Positions 25,001 through 35,189 of a DNA stretch of 64,000 nucleotides are shown piece after piece. The DNA comes from Pseudeuparius sepicola. Taxonomy: Eukaryota; Arthropoda; Insecta; Coleoptera; Anthribidae. The DNA is taken from NCBI GenBank assembly GCA_963920635.1, contig OY987299.1, positions 121,087,373 to 121,151,372 on the forward strand, written 5' to 3'. The position numbers and the translations under genes were made by a program. Every line of letters begins with the position of its first letter. Positions within the stretch are counted from its first letter, which is position 1. The notes beneath the pieces were generated by a model that ran no database searches, was not told the DNA's origin, and saw nothing but the letters and a program-made list of their open reading frames with translations.

Positions 25001-28000
25001 ATGGCTTTACAAAGGTTTAAAGACACACTCAGCTGGTTAACGGGAACAGTTCCCCTGTATTTTTTGTCATGGGAACCAACTATAATTTCCTCTTTAGTTA
25101 TTTTTTCAACCACACCTATAATTTGCTCTCCGATTTTTGCTACACCTTTGAATTGCTTTGATTCTTTCAAAGTCAACATTAACATGTCTTCTTTCACTTT
25201 GGAAATCCATACCTTAACCTAAAAGTACATTGATAATTAAATATTGGGTATTACGTGCATACATGTAGTTATTTATTTACCACTTGTCCTCTGAAGAAAT
25301 ATTTTGTCGGGTCTGGTGGTTGTCCATCTTCTCCAGCTGGCAATTTATAACTACTCAACCACCCCTTCAAGTTTCCATAAAATGCTACAAAGGCACCCTC
25401 CATTTTTGTCTGTACCACAACTCCCACACAGATATTCCCAGGAACTGCATCTTCAAGTTTTGCCAAACAATTCTCATTCTCAATCATACCTTGCTTTAAT
25501 GTAAAAAGTACATTTGTTTCGTCAATTTTCAATACCCTGCGATAGAATTTTAATGGACCGTAGAATATTAAGACTTTTCAGCTTACCTTGCATTTACTTT
25601 GGAACCGATCTTAAACTTTTTCTTGATATTTTCATTGTATTGTACATTGGAAACGTACAAATTTGGCACAAACCCTCTTACAGCATCAAAAGTTACGACA
25701 ATCCCATCATTTTTAATTAGTTCAATTGTAACTTTAACAAGCTGCCCAACTGTTAAATCCTTAGCTGTTGAAACACTGCCTTTTATTAATTTTTGCTCAA
25801 CAGTACAAACATACATTTTTTGTAGATGGTTATAGTCCAAAATCCTGCAGGCATGCTTACTTCCTTCTGGATATTTCGATAGTATTGCAGCGTTTATATC
25901 ATCGATATCTTGATTCGGAAAGGATTTTAACAATCTATTATTAGAAATAAAACCTTTTTCGTTATTTTTCAACTTCAGCACAATACCGTTACGAAGTTTT
26001 CCAAAAACTTCTCCCGGAACAATGCTTTTAAGGGCCAGTGTTGGTTCAGTTAGTTTTGATGGTTTTCTAAGTGTCAGATGTGTGAATTTTGTGGCTGGCT
26101 CGATATACAAGACATATGCCATTAATAGTTTTCCTTCTTTGTAGTCAGTAACTTTTTGAAGAGGTTTTTTTAGATGTAATTCATCGATGAAACCAAAGTA
26201 GTTGTCTAGAAATTTTCCTTGGATGCCATAAGATGTGATCTAAGGAATTTTAATGTAATAATAATGAACAATATTGAAAGAATATTTCACACTAAATACA
26301 AAAAACTATCAAACCTTATGGAAAAGTGATCTAAGTATGTGGGAATTCCCTGAATTTTGACATTGTTCAGAAGAAGTCTTCCTGATTAAAGTTACCTACT
26401 TATTCGATAAAGTCCAATAACCAATAGTTTCAGAGATATTGGCCAGAATATCTCATCGGCTCAAACCTTATAGAAAAGTGATCTAGGTATGTGGGAATTG
26501 CATGAATTTTTGATATTGTCCAGAGGAAGTCTTCGTTATATTGAAATTGTATTATTGTTTTCAAAGGATAAGGCTCAGGTAGATAGGTGGTGGTTTGCTA
26601 TGCCGACATTTTATTGGCTGCCTATCAGTTTGCACATTGTACTTCTAGCTAGACTTCTGAGGATAATTTCTTCAAAATTTCCCATTTCTCTATCAAACAT
26701 GAAAAATCTTTTGAAAACGAATACTAAACATTCAAAACCAAAGAATAAAAGACTAGTGAAGTCAAAGCTAGAGTGGAACAAAAATTTAGTAATTTAAATT
26801 CTAAAAAAATATATTTACCTTTTCCGTAACAAATTCAATCTGCATGCCGGGAATAACATCATGCAAGCCGTGGATTTCTTCAACTTTTGTATGAAATACA
26901 TGTTCATCTTTTGCACTAACTCTCAAAATTGTTGCCGCAGGTTGTGAGTCACATTTGTGTGATATACACCATAATGTTTCTCCCACAACTGTAATTTTTA
27001 ATAATTGCATCATTGCATGACATTTTTAAAACTTTATACACATTTTTAATTTCTATATAAACCGAGGGGTCTTCAGGTACTTGATTTTTTGTTTTGTTTT
27101 TCACTGAGAATTGACCCCCCACCTAACTTTTTTGTTTTTTAAGATAAAAGGGTGATTCAAAAACAAAATCAATGGTCATGGCCCTTTAGTGTACAAAAAA
27201 GTAGGACCAATTGCAACTTAATTTTTTTTAATGGAACACCCTGTATATATTGTATTTTTGAAATCTGCTCATCAAGGCAATCAAAATGGTATTAAACTTT
27301 GTGGCATTATCTTTTTCCGTTTTTGAAAAATTCCTTATTCAAATTTTATACTAAATTTATTTAACTCGAATTTGTGGATCTCGTGTTAAAGATAGACGAT
27401 CAATGTAATAACGAAAAATATTTGTTTTAAACAAGAGAGTAATATAGTGAAACTCCAAAATGTTTAGGAGCCTTTTCAAATTTTACTGATTATATTCTCG
27501 AAATAAAGAATTTCAGGAAAATCGTAAAAGCTCCTAAACATTTTGGAGTTTCACTATATTACTCTCTTGTTTAAAACAAATATTTTTCGTTATTACATTG
27601 ATCGTCTATCTTTATCACGAGATCCACAAATTCGAGTTAAATAAATTTAGTATAAAATTTGAATACGGACTTTTTCAAAAACGGAAAAAGATAATGCCAC
27701 AAAGTTTAATATCATTTTGATTGCCTTGATGAGCAGATTTCAAAAATCCAATAATATACAGGGTGTTCCATTTTAAAAAATTAAGTTGCCATTCGTCCTA
27801 CTTTTTTTGAACACCCTGTACACTAAACGGTCATGGCATAAAAAAGTATTCGCCCAACCATTGATTTTGTTTTTTGAATCAACCTTTTATCTTAAAAAAA
27901 AAGTTAGGTGGGGGGGCCAATTCTCAGTGAATAACCCTGTACACCTACTGCAGAAAGCTGCAGTACTTAGTAAATATGCAGGTTCAGTAGGTACTGAATA

Positions 28001-31000
28001 TGTGGCCCTGCTCAAGCACTGCACAGTCCTGTATAAGTACTGCAGTTTCCTGCCGAAGTACTGCAGATGTCCTGCATACAAATTTGTACACCTACCCTCG
28101 ATATAAACTTACCATATTGTTTCCCGTCATCTACATTCCTTGAAGGCAAGAATACCCTGCAGTTTTTCACACTAACACTAATTTCATAACCATGATCGAG
28201 AATGGATTGAACACATCCCCATATCAGTAGACCTTTCTTAAAGCTCGTATGGTTTTTGTCATTGTAAATATCTCTGGGATTAATACTGCCAACTACATGA
28301 GTTGAGGTGTGAATGCCTTTTTCTTTTGATTCCACTTGTAGAATTTTTACAGGTAAAAATTGTCCAACTTTGAAAATATTTTGTAGTACTGTGTCACTCT
28401 TAAAAGGCACATACGGTTAAATTGTTTTTATATATAGACGGAATAAAAAACAACAAACCTCTTCGTCGTTTTCCTCTAATTTGGTATTCAAATATTTTGT
28501 GAACGGATCGGAAATATTTGTAACACCAACAGTTGCAAATGTTAAACCAGGAAGTTCTACTTCTAAGGAAAAACTTGTGATGTGTCTTATACAACCGAGA
28601 ATTATCATGCCATCTTGTATTTTCTGAACAAAAAAAAAACTCATTAATTTTTCTTGTTGAAAATCTATACATTTTTGCCAAAACATCGTAAGTGACAAAT
28701 TTGGAGAAAATGGGTTTTTTGAACTATTGTAACTACCAAACAGTCAGGCACCTTCCAGCAAATTATCGTAAGATAGAATAGCATAGTCTTAGAGAAAAAA
28801 ACGAATTAAATGTAACGTAAGTCACATAAAAATGTAAACAAATTTAATTTGTATATGCGAAAACAACGCATGGTCTCCAAAACATCGTAAGGTGTAAGTC
28901 ACGTGGTACAAAATGTGCTACTTACGATGTGGCGAAGTGTTTTACGACCTTTTAGTTCATTGTGTATCATTGCGGAGTTAGAACGTAAGTACCACAAAAT
29001 TATGTTTCCTTATGTAATTTATTGTAATTTTTAATTGTTTTCGTTGAGATTTATAGGAAAACATTCTCAAGTGAATCGTATCTTTTTGTATTATTTCATG
29101 GTGGGTACCTAGGTACTGTAATAATACTTAACGTGGAACATGCAATTATTACCTGTCTGTTTGGCGGTAAACTAGAATTTGGACTCTGCTTTTGGTTTGA
29201 TATTTCGTTACTATTTTACTACAGTCCCCATTTATTACGTACAGGGTGTCTTATAGGATATTGACACATTTTTAATCTGTAGGGTGTCTCACGCTAGCGT
29301 ATTTATTCAGTAACTCCATATTACCGAAAGAAATACGAAAAAATATTTAATATAAAAGTTGTCCAGTTTTACAAACTGTGCATTTTAAATCTTTTATAAT
29401 ATATACGAGGTTGATGGTTTGTCCCGTAATGTATCAAACTTGAATATTTTAAATAGAACATTCTGTATACTATTATTTGATTTTTAATCCCTAGTAAGAT
29501 TCTAAAGTGATTTCATGAATCATGTTCTGTACGTATAGGTACATGAAAATAATCTGTAATGTGACAAGAAATTAAAAAATGCAATAATACACAGGGTGCT
29601 CCATTTAAAATAAGAAAATTGGATGCGGTACAGGGCAAACCGTTAACACCTTATAGTCAACCATATCAACCAACGTTTGTATCAAATAATTTTTTCTCAT
29701 TTCCTACGGTACTCAAAAAAACTTCCAGCCCTAACCATTCAAACGGGGGACTACCTATAATACATTTATTATAACACAAATATGTAGAAACATAAGAGTT
29801 ATAAATTGTTGTTTAACTTTATAAACAAGGAGATTTCTGTTCAGCTAAATGCCATTTTCATATTTTTTCACAAATAAATTACTTAATTATTTTTCACAAA
29901 TAAATTACCTTAAAACAATAATTTTTGGTTATTTCTATATTATTTTTATCGTAAGTGCTGGATTTACGATAAAACTCCATTGGGAAATTATTTTTAATTT
30001 TGCCAAAGTATCGTAAGTCCAACTACAAAAAAACTGAAATTATTTTGAACAAAAATTATTAATTTTCTTCAAAAAAACATCATAATAAGTACCGATGCCA
30101 ATTTTCACTTCAATGGGACATTTCTAAACAGGATTATTGAAAAAACTGCCGTACTGTAAAATTTACTAAATGAGACTTACGATGTTTTGGCTAAAATGTA
30201 TCGATATGGTAATTTTCCATTACACGTACAGACTACCGATTTTAACGAAATATAATAAAATAATAAAGTAAGGATTCTCTTGGTTAAAACAAATATTTTT
30301 TATTATTGCATTATCGTCCATCTTTATCATGAGATCAGATCAGAAAACTAATTTTTTTTCTAATACCAAAAAATTAATGTAATAAACTTCTCATTTCCCA
30401 TATTTTTGAAATATTTTTTTCCAAATCATTTGTCGCCAATGTGACATTTCTTGTCACAGAGCTCTCTCAATTTAATGAGATAAAAGAATACAGAATTTAT
30501 TATAAAAAATGTAAACAAAAAATATTTTGAAATTTCAAATTTTTACTGGTAAAGGTAAAATCTGAAGCACTTGTGATATTAAACACGATTTGTACTTCTT
30601 ACTAGGTGTAGATATAGGGTCTGAAAATTGTCGGACCCTTAATATCTATGTAGATTAAACAGCCGCCAATTGGACGGCAATAATTGGACCTTTAGCGCGC
30701 TCACTAAAGATCCATCAGTTAGCCAATTGGCGGACCTTTAAGGTGGATTTATAAACTCGACGTTTGCGTTGGCGCTCGAAGTTGACGGTGACCTTCGCAG
30801 TTTGCGTCCAGAAATGTGAACGACGGAACGTGAAAGATGAAATTAGTTTATCTCTAGGACGGCATCGGACGCAGACGGCAACGTTCGACGACGTTTATAA
30901 ATGGTTACACGTAAAATAGTGGGATTTAATTTTCGACGCAAACGGAAACGGCGAGCGCCAACGCAAACGTCGAGTTTATAAATCCACCTTTATAGTGCCT

Positions 31001-31338
31001 GCAATAGAGATTCGTCAATAATTGGCAGACCTCTATCCACTACCTAAAAAAATACCCTACCGAATATGAAAGTGTTCCTTGAATTTGCAAATGTGACTGA
31101 AACACATCTTCTGTTATACTTTCTACAATTTCTTTCCTTTTGTCTTTTCTAGATCTTTTTGATTTTGGTGGCACCTGTATATTGAAAAGCTGCAAAAAAT
31201 ATAAAACACCATGAAAAAGTTTTGCTTTATTATGAACTATTTATAACTTACGTTATCATTAGTTTTTGCAGGTCTTTTGGCAGGGGCTATTCGCCTACCT
31301 CCTCGAGGGAAATTTTCCTCTTCAGTCATGGTAGACAT
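16029..31338 (-). CDS. Rrp5: Rrp5/PDCD11 ribosomal RNA processing protein
   Basis: Sixteen exons join in one frame (1434 codons plus stop): 31338-31252, 31189-31061, 28623-28459, 28398-28113, 26988-26819, 26239-25587, 25536-25281, 25218-24996, 22045-21467, 21411-21295, 18855-18657, 18576-17850, 17794-17666, 17613-17355, 16411-16246, 16188-16029. A basic N-terminus is followed by a chain of S1-type RNA-binding repeats (about residues 75-940), an acidic Glu/Asp/Asn region with KKKKK (about 975-1150), and C-terminal HAT/TPR repeats ([20 protein letters not shown] onward). Family knowledge: nucleolar factor for 18S and 5.8S/25-28S pre-rRNA cleavage. Human PDCD11 is longer (1871), so some S1 repeats are degenerate or missing. 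Long introns 2, 4, 8 and 10 are filled with transposons. The exon 9 start at 22045 was chosen because it alone keeps frame with exon 8. Confidence 0.93.
16500..17060 (+). mobile_element. LINE reverse transcriptase fragment in Rrp5 intron 14
   Basis: Plus-strand blocks in shifting frames read [58 protein letters not shown] and [11 protein letters not shown], the order expected of a Jockey-type reverse transcriptase. At least one stop (16863) and frameshifts show it is dead. It lies opposite in strand to the host gene. Confidence 0.85.
19471..19975 (+). pseudogene. P-like element 5' part with THAP zinc finger, inside the hAT element
   Basis: The start cagagatatggagtaggag matches the family-1 P-like terminus (10259, 36443). 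A first exon at 19695 reads [20 protein letters not shown], with C-X4-C. After a short possible intron the frame continues [19 protein letters not shown], then [19 protein letters not shown] with C-X2-H, ending TSIPS, equivalent to the THAP AVPS box. All THAP landmarks (FP, W, C-X2-H, (A/T)xPS) are visible. No transposase follows, and no matching right end was found. Confidence 0.75.
19986..20087. repeat. Perfect 51-bp tandem duplication
   Basis: The block starting 'tccgagcttatttattcatt' at 19986 is repeated exactly from 20037 to 20087. The two copies appear identical, suggesting a recent event. It sits at the end of the THAP-like frame and extends it artificially. Confidence 0.9.
22304..22560. 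mobile_element. 257-bp MITE, CACAG...CTGTG, with 7-bp duplication
   Basis: Perfect or near-perfect terminal repeats begin CACAGAATAAATAGCTTCAC and continue for about 50 bp. Both sides are flanked by CCGGAAG (22297-22303 and 22561-22567), a clear target-site duplication. Nested within the MITE at 22058. Confidence 0.9.
22779..23184. mobile_element. 406-bp MITE with CAGAGCATATAAAAC ends and 7-bp duplication
   Basis: The left end CAGAGCATATAAAACAACCA has an exact inverse at the right end, over about 25 bp. CTACAAA precedes (22772-22778) and follows (23185-23191) the element. A truncated copy is at 1991-2333. An interior phrase 'tgagagatattacagtg' is shared by both. It sits inside the MITE that starts at 22058. 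Confidence 0.9.
23504..24835. repeat. Dispersed repeat scraps in Rrp5 intron 8
   Basis: Two direct copies of a segment containing 'agcttcatgtcctggaaaa' and 'gatggctaacaatgtatt' lie at about 23510-23580 and 24735-24805. Between them are an inverted copy of the 1.3-1.8 kb repeat (about 23830-24110) and another end of the CAGGGTGTC MITE family (24331-24407). The phrase 'gaccgaaacgtcg' at 24635 resembles conserved ends of other insect repeats. No coding potential. Confidence 0.6.
26313..26537. repeat. Direct duplication of a 72-bp segment, Rrp5 intron 5
   Basis: The segment starting 'accttatggaaaagtgatct' (about 26313) recurs with few changes from about 26466 (accttatagaaaagtgatct), a period of about 153 bp. 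Both copies carry 'gtatgtgggaatt' and 'gaagtcttc'. Non-coding. Confidence 0.8.
27100..27939. mobile_element. Nested fold-back palindrome in Rrp5 intron 4
   Basis: An outer pair of arms (about 27100-27215 and 27795-27935, with 'cactgagaattg' and 'caattctcagtg') surrounds an inner pair that starts at GGAACACCCTGTA (27226) and ends TACAGGGTGTTCC (27778). The inner arms run about 250 bp each, almost to the centre near 27490, with 'ctcctaaacattttggagtt' mirrored. The right outer end finishes CCCTG before TA. It looks like one CAGGG-type fold-back element inserted in another. No coding capacity. Confidence 0.85.
28669..30201. mobile_element. 1.5-kb TIR element in Rrp5 intron 2
   Basis: The left end 'tacatttttgccaaaacatc' and right end 'gatgttttggctaaaatgta' are inverse copies over about 27 bp, followed by 'gtaagt'. 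The core 'atcgtaag' recurs many times inside in both orientations (28769, 28888, 28920, 29945, 30010). It contains CAGGGTG-type MITE ends at about 29243 and 29592. No ORF. It begins about 45 bp upstream of Rrp5 exon 3. Superfamily unknown to me. Confidence 0.7.
30741..30989. mobile_element. 249-bp MITE, PIF/Harbinger-like (TTA duplication)
   Basis: The left end AGGTGGATTTATAAACTCGA has an exact inverse at the right end, the match continuing to 'gcgttggcgctcg' (over 30 bp). TTA flanks both ends (30738-30740, 30990-30992), the 3-bp target preference of PIF/Harbinger elements. Assignment to that superfamily is inference. Confidence 0.85.
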
Positions 31339-31409
31339 TTGGGAAAAACAATTTAAAAACAGACGCCAATTTTCAAATTTTACACGATGGTCGGATGATG
31401 GTCGATGAC

Positions 31410-31445
31410 ATTCCTAACCACAAAATATATAGGTTATTCCTAACC
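31410..31445 (+). repeat. 16-bp dispersed sequence with 10-bp flanking duplication
   Basis: ACAAAATATATAGGTT (31420-31435) is bracketed exactly by ATTCCTAACC on both sides (31410-31419 and 31436-31445). It lies about 70 bp upstream of the Rrp5 start codon. Confidence 0.9.
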
Positions 31446-31779
31446 TGAGAATCCACGGACTCAGAAAAAATTTTCTGAGAAGACAGACGAGACAGAACAC
31501 TGAGGTTAGGTAATCTTCTTCTTCCTTTCATTAATGGGCTCGACTACGAGGCTATTAACCCAGTGACGAGTGTTGCGTCAACGTTACGATGTTCGTTACG
31601 ATATTGGTATTATTGGATTCGGTAACTAGGACCATTAACCATTCTCTTTTTTTTTTGTGAACGAGACGGAGACAGAGATTTAGACCTCAATCAGATGAAA
31701 CACTGGGACTGGTAAATGACCTAGATGTCGAGCTCATCATCCAAAGAAGAAGAGCCATCTCCATCTTCTATACACGATA

Positions 31780-32335
31780 TTTATATTTACTCTAAATTTA
31801 GAGTAAAATTTCGAGTAACTAACACGAAATTTTACTCTAAATTTCGAGTAATAAGTCGAAATTTTAAAATTTCGGGTTAGTAATTCGAAATTTTACTCTA
31901 AATTTCGAGTTATAAGTCGAAATTTTAAAATTTCGAGTTAGTAACTCGAAATTTTAAAATTTCGTGTTAGTAACTCGAAATTTTACTCTAAATTTCGAGT
32001 TATAAGTCGAAATTTTAAAATTTCGAGTTAGTAACTCGAAATTTTACTCTAAATTTTAAATTATTAAAAAAAATTTACCGCCTCAATTTTTTTTTATTTT
32101 AGGTGTTGGTAACTCGAAATTTTAGAGTAAAATATCGAGTTATAAGTCGAAATTTTAGAATTTCGTGTTAGTAACTCGAAATTTTAAAATTTCGTGTTAG
32201 TAACTCGAAATTTTACTCTAAATTTCGAGTTATAAGTCGAAATTTTAAAATTTCGAGTTAGTAACTCGAAATTTTACTCTAAATTTTAAATTATTAAAAA
32301 AAATTTACCGCCTCAATTTTTTTTTATTTTAGGTG
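31780..32335. repeat. AT-rich palindromic array between Rrp5 and the reductase
   Basis: Dozens of TCGAAATTTT / AAAATTTCGA half-sites joined by 'gagttagtaac' and 'gagttataag' spacers. A larger unit ending 'accgcctcaatttttttt' occurs twice with a period near 230 bp (32077 and 32307). It is low-complexity, self-complementary and non-coding, and sits in the head-to-head intergenic space. Confidence 0.9.
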
Positions 32336-32679
32336 GCCCTTCTACGCTTTCGTAGAAAGGAGCATGAGCATAATATAGCTAACTTTTCTAGAAGGAAATT
32401 AAAACATTTTCTACCTCAAAATTTGCTTTTTAAACATGTAATGTAGTAAAATTAATTAAAATAAATGAGAACAGATACTTTTTTATTAGAAATAATCAAT
32501 CATAAAAAAATATGTTTGGCTCAGTTAATGTTATCTTTTATGTATGTATATATAGCCACTCAAATTTATCTTATCTTTAAAAAGCATACGAAATTATTCA
32601 AGGGGCATTAGTTATAATTTATAAAATATTTAAATAAGTAATCATATTAGAAGGATCCTTCTTTTTCATTTCAGATGAG

Positions 32680-34329
32680 ATGACTTCTTTACCAGAAACT
32701 TTTGTACCAGGTTTCCATGATGAAGAACAAGTCAGAAAAATGCAGTATAATGTTTTGGGAAATACTGGGCTCAAAGTTAGCAAACTGTCTTTAGGGACTG
32801 GGGGATTTTCCTATTTTTATGGGTAAGAAACATATTTGTATATTTTTGCCTTTGTTATAATATATACTCAAGGAAGACAAACGATAGTATAACTTATTCC
32901 CCCCTCCCCCACACAAGCATTTAATTTCCTTCTGGGGTATTCCTATAGTTAGGAGTATTTGTGTGGGTGAGAATCATTAATATTATTACATATTATTATA
33001 TTACGTGTTATCTAGCAAATATGATATAGAGGAGTGCAAGAAAACTGTTCGCGAAGCTATCAAACGTGGAATAAATCTTATTGACACTGCTCCATGGTAT
33101 GGGCATGGCGTTTCTGAAGAAATATTAGGAAAAGCAAGTTTCCATTGTATTGAAAGGTGGTGTTTTGTAATTTTTAACAATGGATTTGCAGTGTCTAGAA
33201 GGAATTCCACGAGAAGCGTACTATGTAGCCACAAAAACGGGACGCTACGAACAAGATCCAAGATATATGTTCGATTTTTCTGCAAAGAAAACTTTGGAAA
33301 GCATCGATGTATCATTGAAACGATTACAATTAGATTATGTTGATATTTTCCAAGTCGGTATTTGCTCTTATAGATTTGAATATTTTTAATTTTTTAGTCT
33401 TCTAGGTACACGATATCGAATTTGCCGAATCCCTTGACATAGTTTTAAATGAAACTTTGCCTGCTGTTCAAGAAATTGTTAAGTCTGGCAAAGCTAAATT
33501 CATTGGAATCACTGGATACCCCGTACACACTTTAAAGGAGTGCTATGAAAAAAGTGCAGTTAAAATTAACACCGTTTTAAGTTATTGCAGACAAACGATT
33601 TTTGACAACACTTTATCTGAATTTATTCAATTTTTTAAGGTAACTAAAGATATTGAACTTCTTATTCTTTACATTTCGGAAATTTTAGAAAAATAATTTG
33701 GGAATTATAAACGGGGCAGCTAATTCTATGGGTTTGCTGACCAATTATGGCCCACCTGATTGGCATCCAGCTCAAGATGAAATCAAGGAAGCTTGTTCCG
33801 AAGCACGTAAACATTGCAAGGTATAAACCTTGTTTATTCCATAAATAAGGGTATAAATTTGGTTGTTCCATGTACTAAAATTGGCATGACTGCTTAACTG
33901 AGGTCATTTTTAAATTTTATTTTTATGTGTTCATCAAAAACATGGAGAATATTCCTTTGTGTATGGTTTATAATTATTGCATTGTAGACTAATGATGTAG
34001 AATTGGGTACACTAGCGATATATCACAGTTTACAACAAAATGGTCCAGACACAGTCTTAGTTGGCATGAATAATTTAAAACTCTTGGATATCAATTTGAA
34101 CACTCTGCACAATGGAGTTACGGAAAAGGAATTAAAAATTTACGATGATGTAAAAATGTATGCAAGGGTGTATATTTAATAACAATTCTGTGATGAAACA
34201 ATTTTTTGTTCTAGAATTCTGAACAAATTAAAAACAATACACTGGGAAAATATCGATACTGAGAAATATTGGAATCATATAAAAGGTGGAGAAATTAGTG
34301 GTGCAAAAGAACGGAAAAGCTTTTTGTAA
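32680..34329 (+). CDS. Aldo/keto reductase, L-galactose dehydrogenase-like
   Basis: Seven exons: 32680-32822, 33016-33137, 33199-33353, 33406-33639, 33689-33820, 33988-34157, 34215-34329; 356 residues. AKR landmarks are visible: LGNTGLKVSKLSLGTGG, then GINLIDTAPWYGHG with the catalytic Asp and Tyr, the catalytic Lys in YYVATKTGRYEQ, DYVDIFQVHDIEFA with the active-site His, a substrate-loop region, and a C-terminal VLVGMNNLKLLDINL NADPH-binding strand. Family knowledge: NAD(P)H-linked aldehyde/ketone reductases; the insect substrate is unknown. A ttctttttcatttcag tract just before 32675 implies an upstream non-coding exon. The intron after exon 2 uses a weaker GTTT donor, chosen to keep frame (GKA then KGIPRE). 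AATAAA at 34350 overlaps the end of the gene. Confidence 0.9.
32890..32990. repeat. Short repeat shared with 12.8 kb, in reductase intron 1
   Basis: The stretch 'cccctcccccacacaagcat ... tctggggtattcctatagtt ... gagaat' matches about 12805-12880 with modest divergence, and both copies are bordered by attattatatt-like sequence. It is self-complementary in part (ggggtattcc / aggagtattt). A small dispersed repeat of unknown type. Confidence 0.6.
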
Positions 34330-34349
34330 AAATTCAATCAATGTCTCTA

Positions 34350-34355
34350 AATAAA
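34350..34355 (+). other. Poly(A) signal AATAAA of the reductase gene
   Basis: The canonical hexamer begins about 20 nt after the stop codon at 34327. It is close to the stop but the best candidate in view. Confidence 0.5.
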
Positions 34356-34390
34356 TATGAAAGTTCAATGTCCACCCTCTTTTAACTACC

Positions 34391-34860
34391 ACAAAATATA
34401 TAGGTTAAGAAATGCGGCGTCAATGCTTTTGCCTGGCAACAGCGCTGACAGGAGGCAGAACGGTCAGCGCCACCTTACCGGGTTGGATGAACCTCTGTTC
34501 TGTAAGGAATTCTGCGGGGGGGGGGAGGGGCAAAGGGGGAGAAGCGGGAAATTTGAACTAGGATCTCCCACTGGAATATTGAATTACTTTTAATTATTGC
34601 TTTATTTCAAAAAAAGAGCGCATAATGTGATATATTCCGCCACATTATGTGTTCCTTTTCAGAAATAAAAGAATTAAAAGGACTACAGGGATATATTAAA
34701 GTATTTTCGTTTTTTTTATATATATTTAAAACAAAAACCAAAGAAACATATCAGGCAGGTATCACAAAATATATAGGTTACTTAAAATATATAGGTTGGT
34801 TAAAATATATAGGTTAGGTTGGTTAAAATATATGATAGGTTATTAACTACTATAACAACA
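34391..34860 (+). repeat. Cluster of 16-bp dispersed sequence copies
   Basis: Exact copies of ACAAAATATATAGGTT at 34391-34406 and 34764-34779. The second is followed by three tandem shortened units (aaaatatataggtt separated by ggtt/aggttggtt) to about 34845. A degenerate reverse copy 'aacctaacctatgtattttt' follows at about 34862. No obvious flanking duplication for the copy at 34391. Confidence 0.8.
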
Positions 34861-34904
34861 ACAACCTAACCTATGTATTTTTTTTGGCTATACATCCAAG
34901 GTAA

Positions 34905-35125
34905 TTTACCCAGTGCCGTGGACCACCCCCGACGTTACGCGGTTTGGGCTTCCACCTTCTTTATCTGGCAGGCACCGTCTGGCTTTTCACCATGGCCTGC
35001 CAGATTTGTCTTGTTAGACCCTTAAACCTAATCTTAATCCTAAAGACATACACAAACATAAATACAAACACAACACCCATGGCACATACCGTGGTGGGAC
35101 TCGAACCCACGACGTACGGTGCCAA
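34905..35125 (-). mobile_element. tRNA-derived SINE fragment
   Basis: On the minus strand 'gtgggttcgagtcccaccac' (35088-35110) is a perfect tRNA B box and T-arm. It is followed by a tRNA-unrelated body 'ggtatgtgccatgggtgttg' and on to about 34905. No matching tRNA 5' half or acceptor stem is present, so this is a SINE rather than a tRNA gene. The 5' side ends at a degenerate 16-bp repeat. Confidence 0.6.
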
Positions 35126-35150
35126 AACCTATGTATTGTGTGACTTGAAC

Positions 35151-35184
35151 CTTGAACCACAAAATATATAGGTTAACTTGAACC
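35151..35184 (+). repeat. 16-bp dispersed sequence with 8-bp flanking duplication
   Basis: ACAAAATATATAGGTT at 35159-35174, then AA, is flanked by CTTGAACC at 35151-35158 and 35177-35184. A degenerate reverse copy (aacctatgtattgtgtg) lies just upstream at about 35127, also followed by CTTGAACC. Confidence 0.85.
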
Positions 35185-35189
35185 AAAAA

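Noticed and set aside
26489..26797. 102-codon plus-strand ORF in Rrp5 intron 5
   Set aside because: Intronic, overlaps a local duplication, no known motif.
34764..34850. Interstitial telomere array
   Set aside because: GGTTAGG units are few, irregular and tied to the 16-bp dispersed sequence rather than forming a (TTAGG)n run.
35088..35125. Possible tRNA gene
   Set aside because: Only a B box/T-arm is present; there is no 5' half, anticodon arm or acceptor stem, so a SINE is the better reading.
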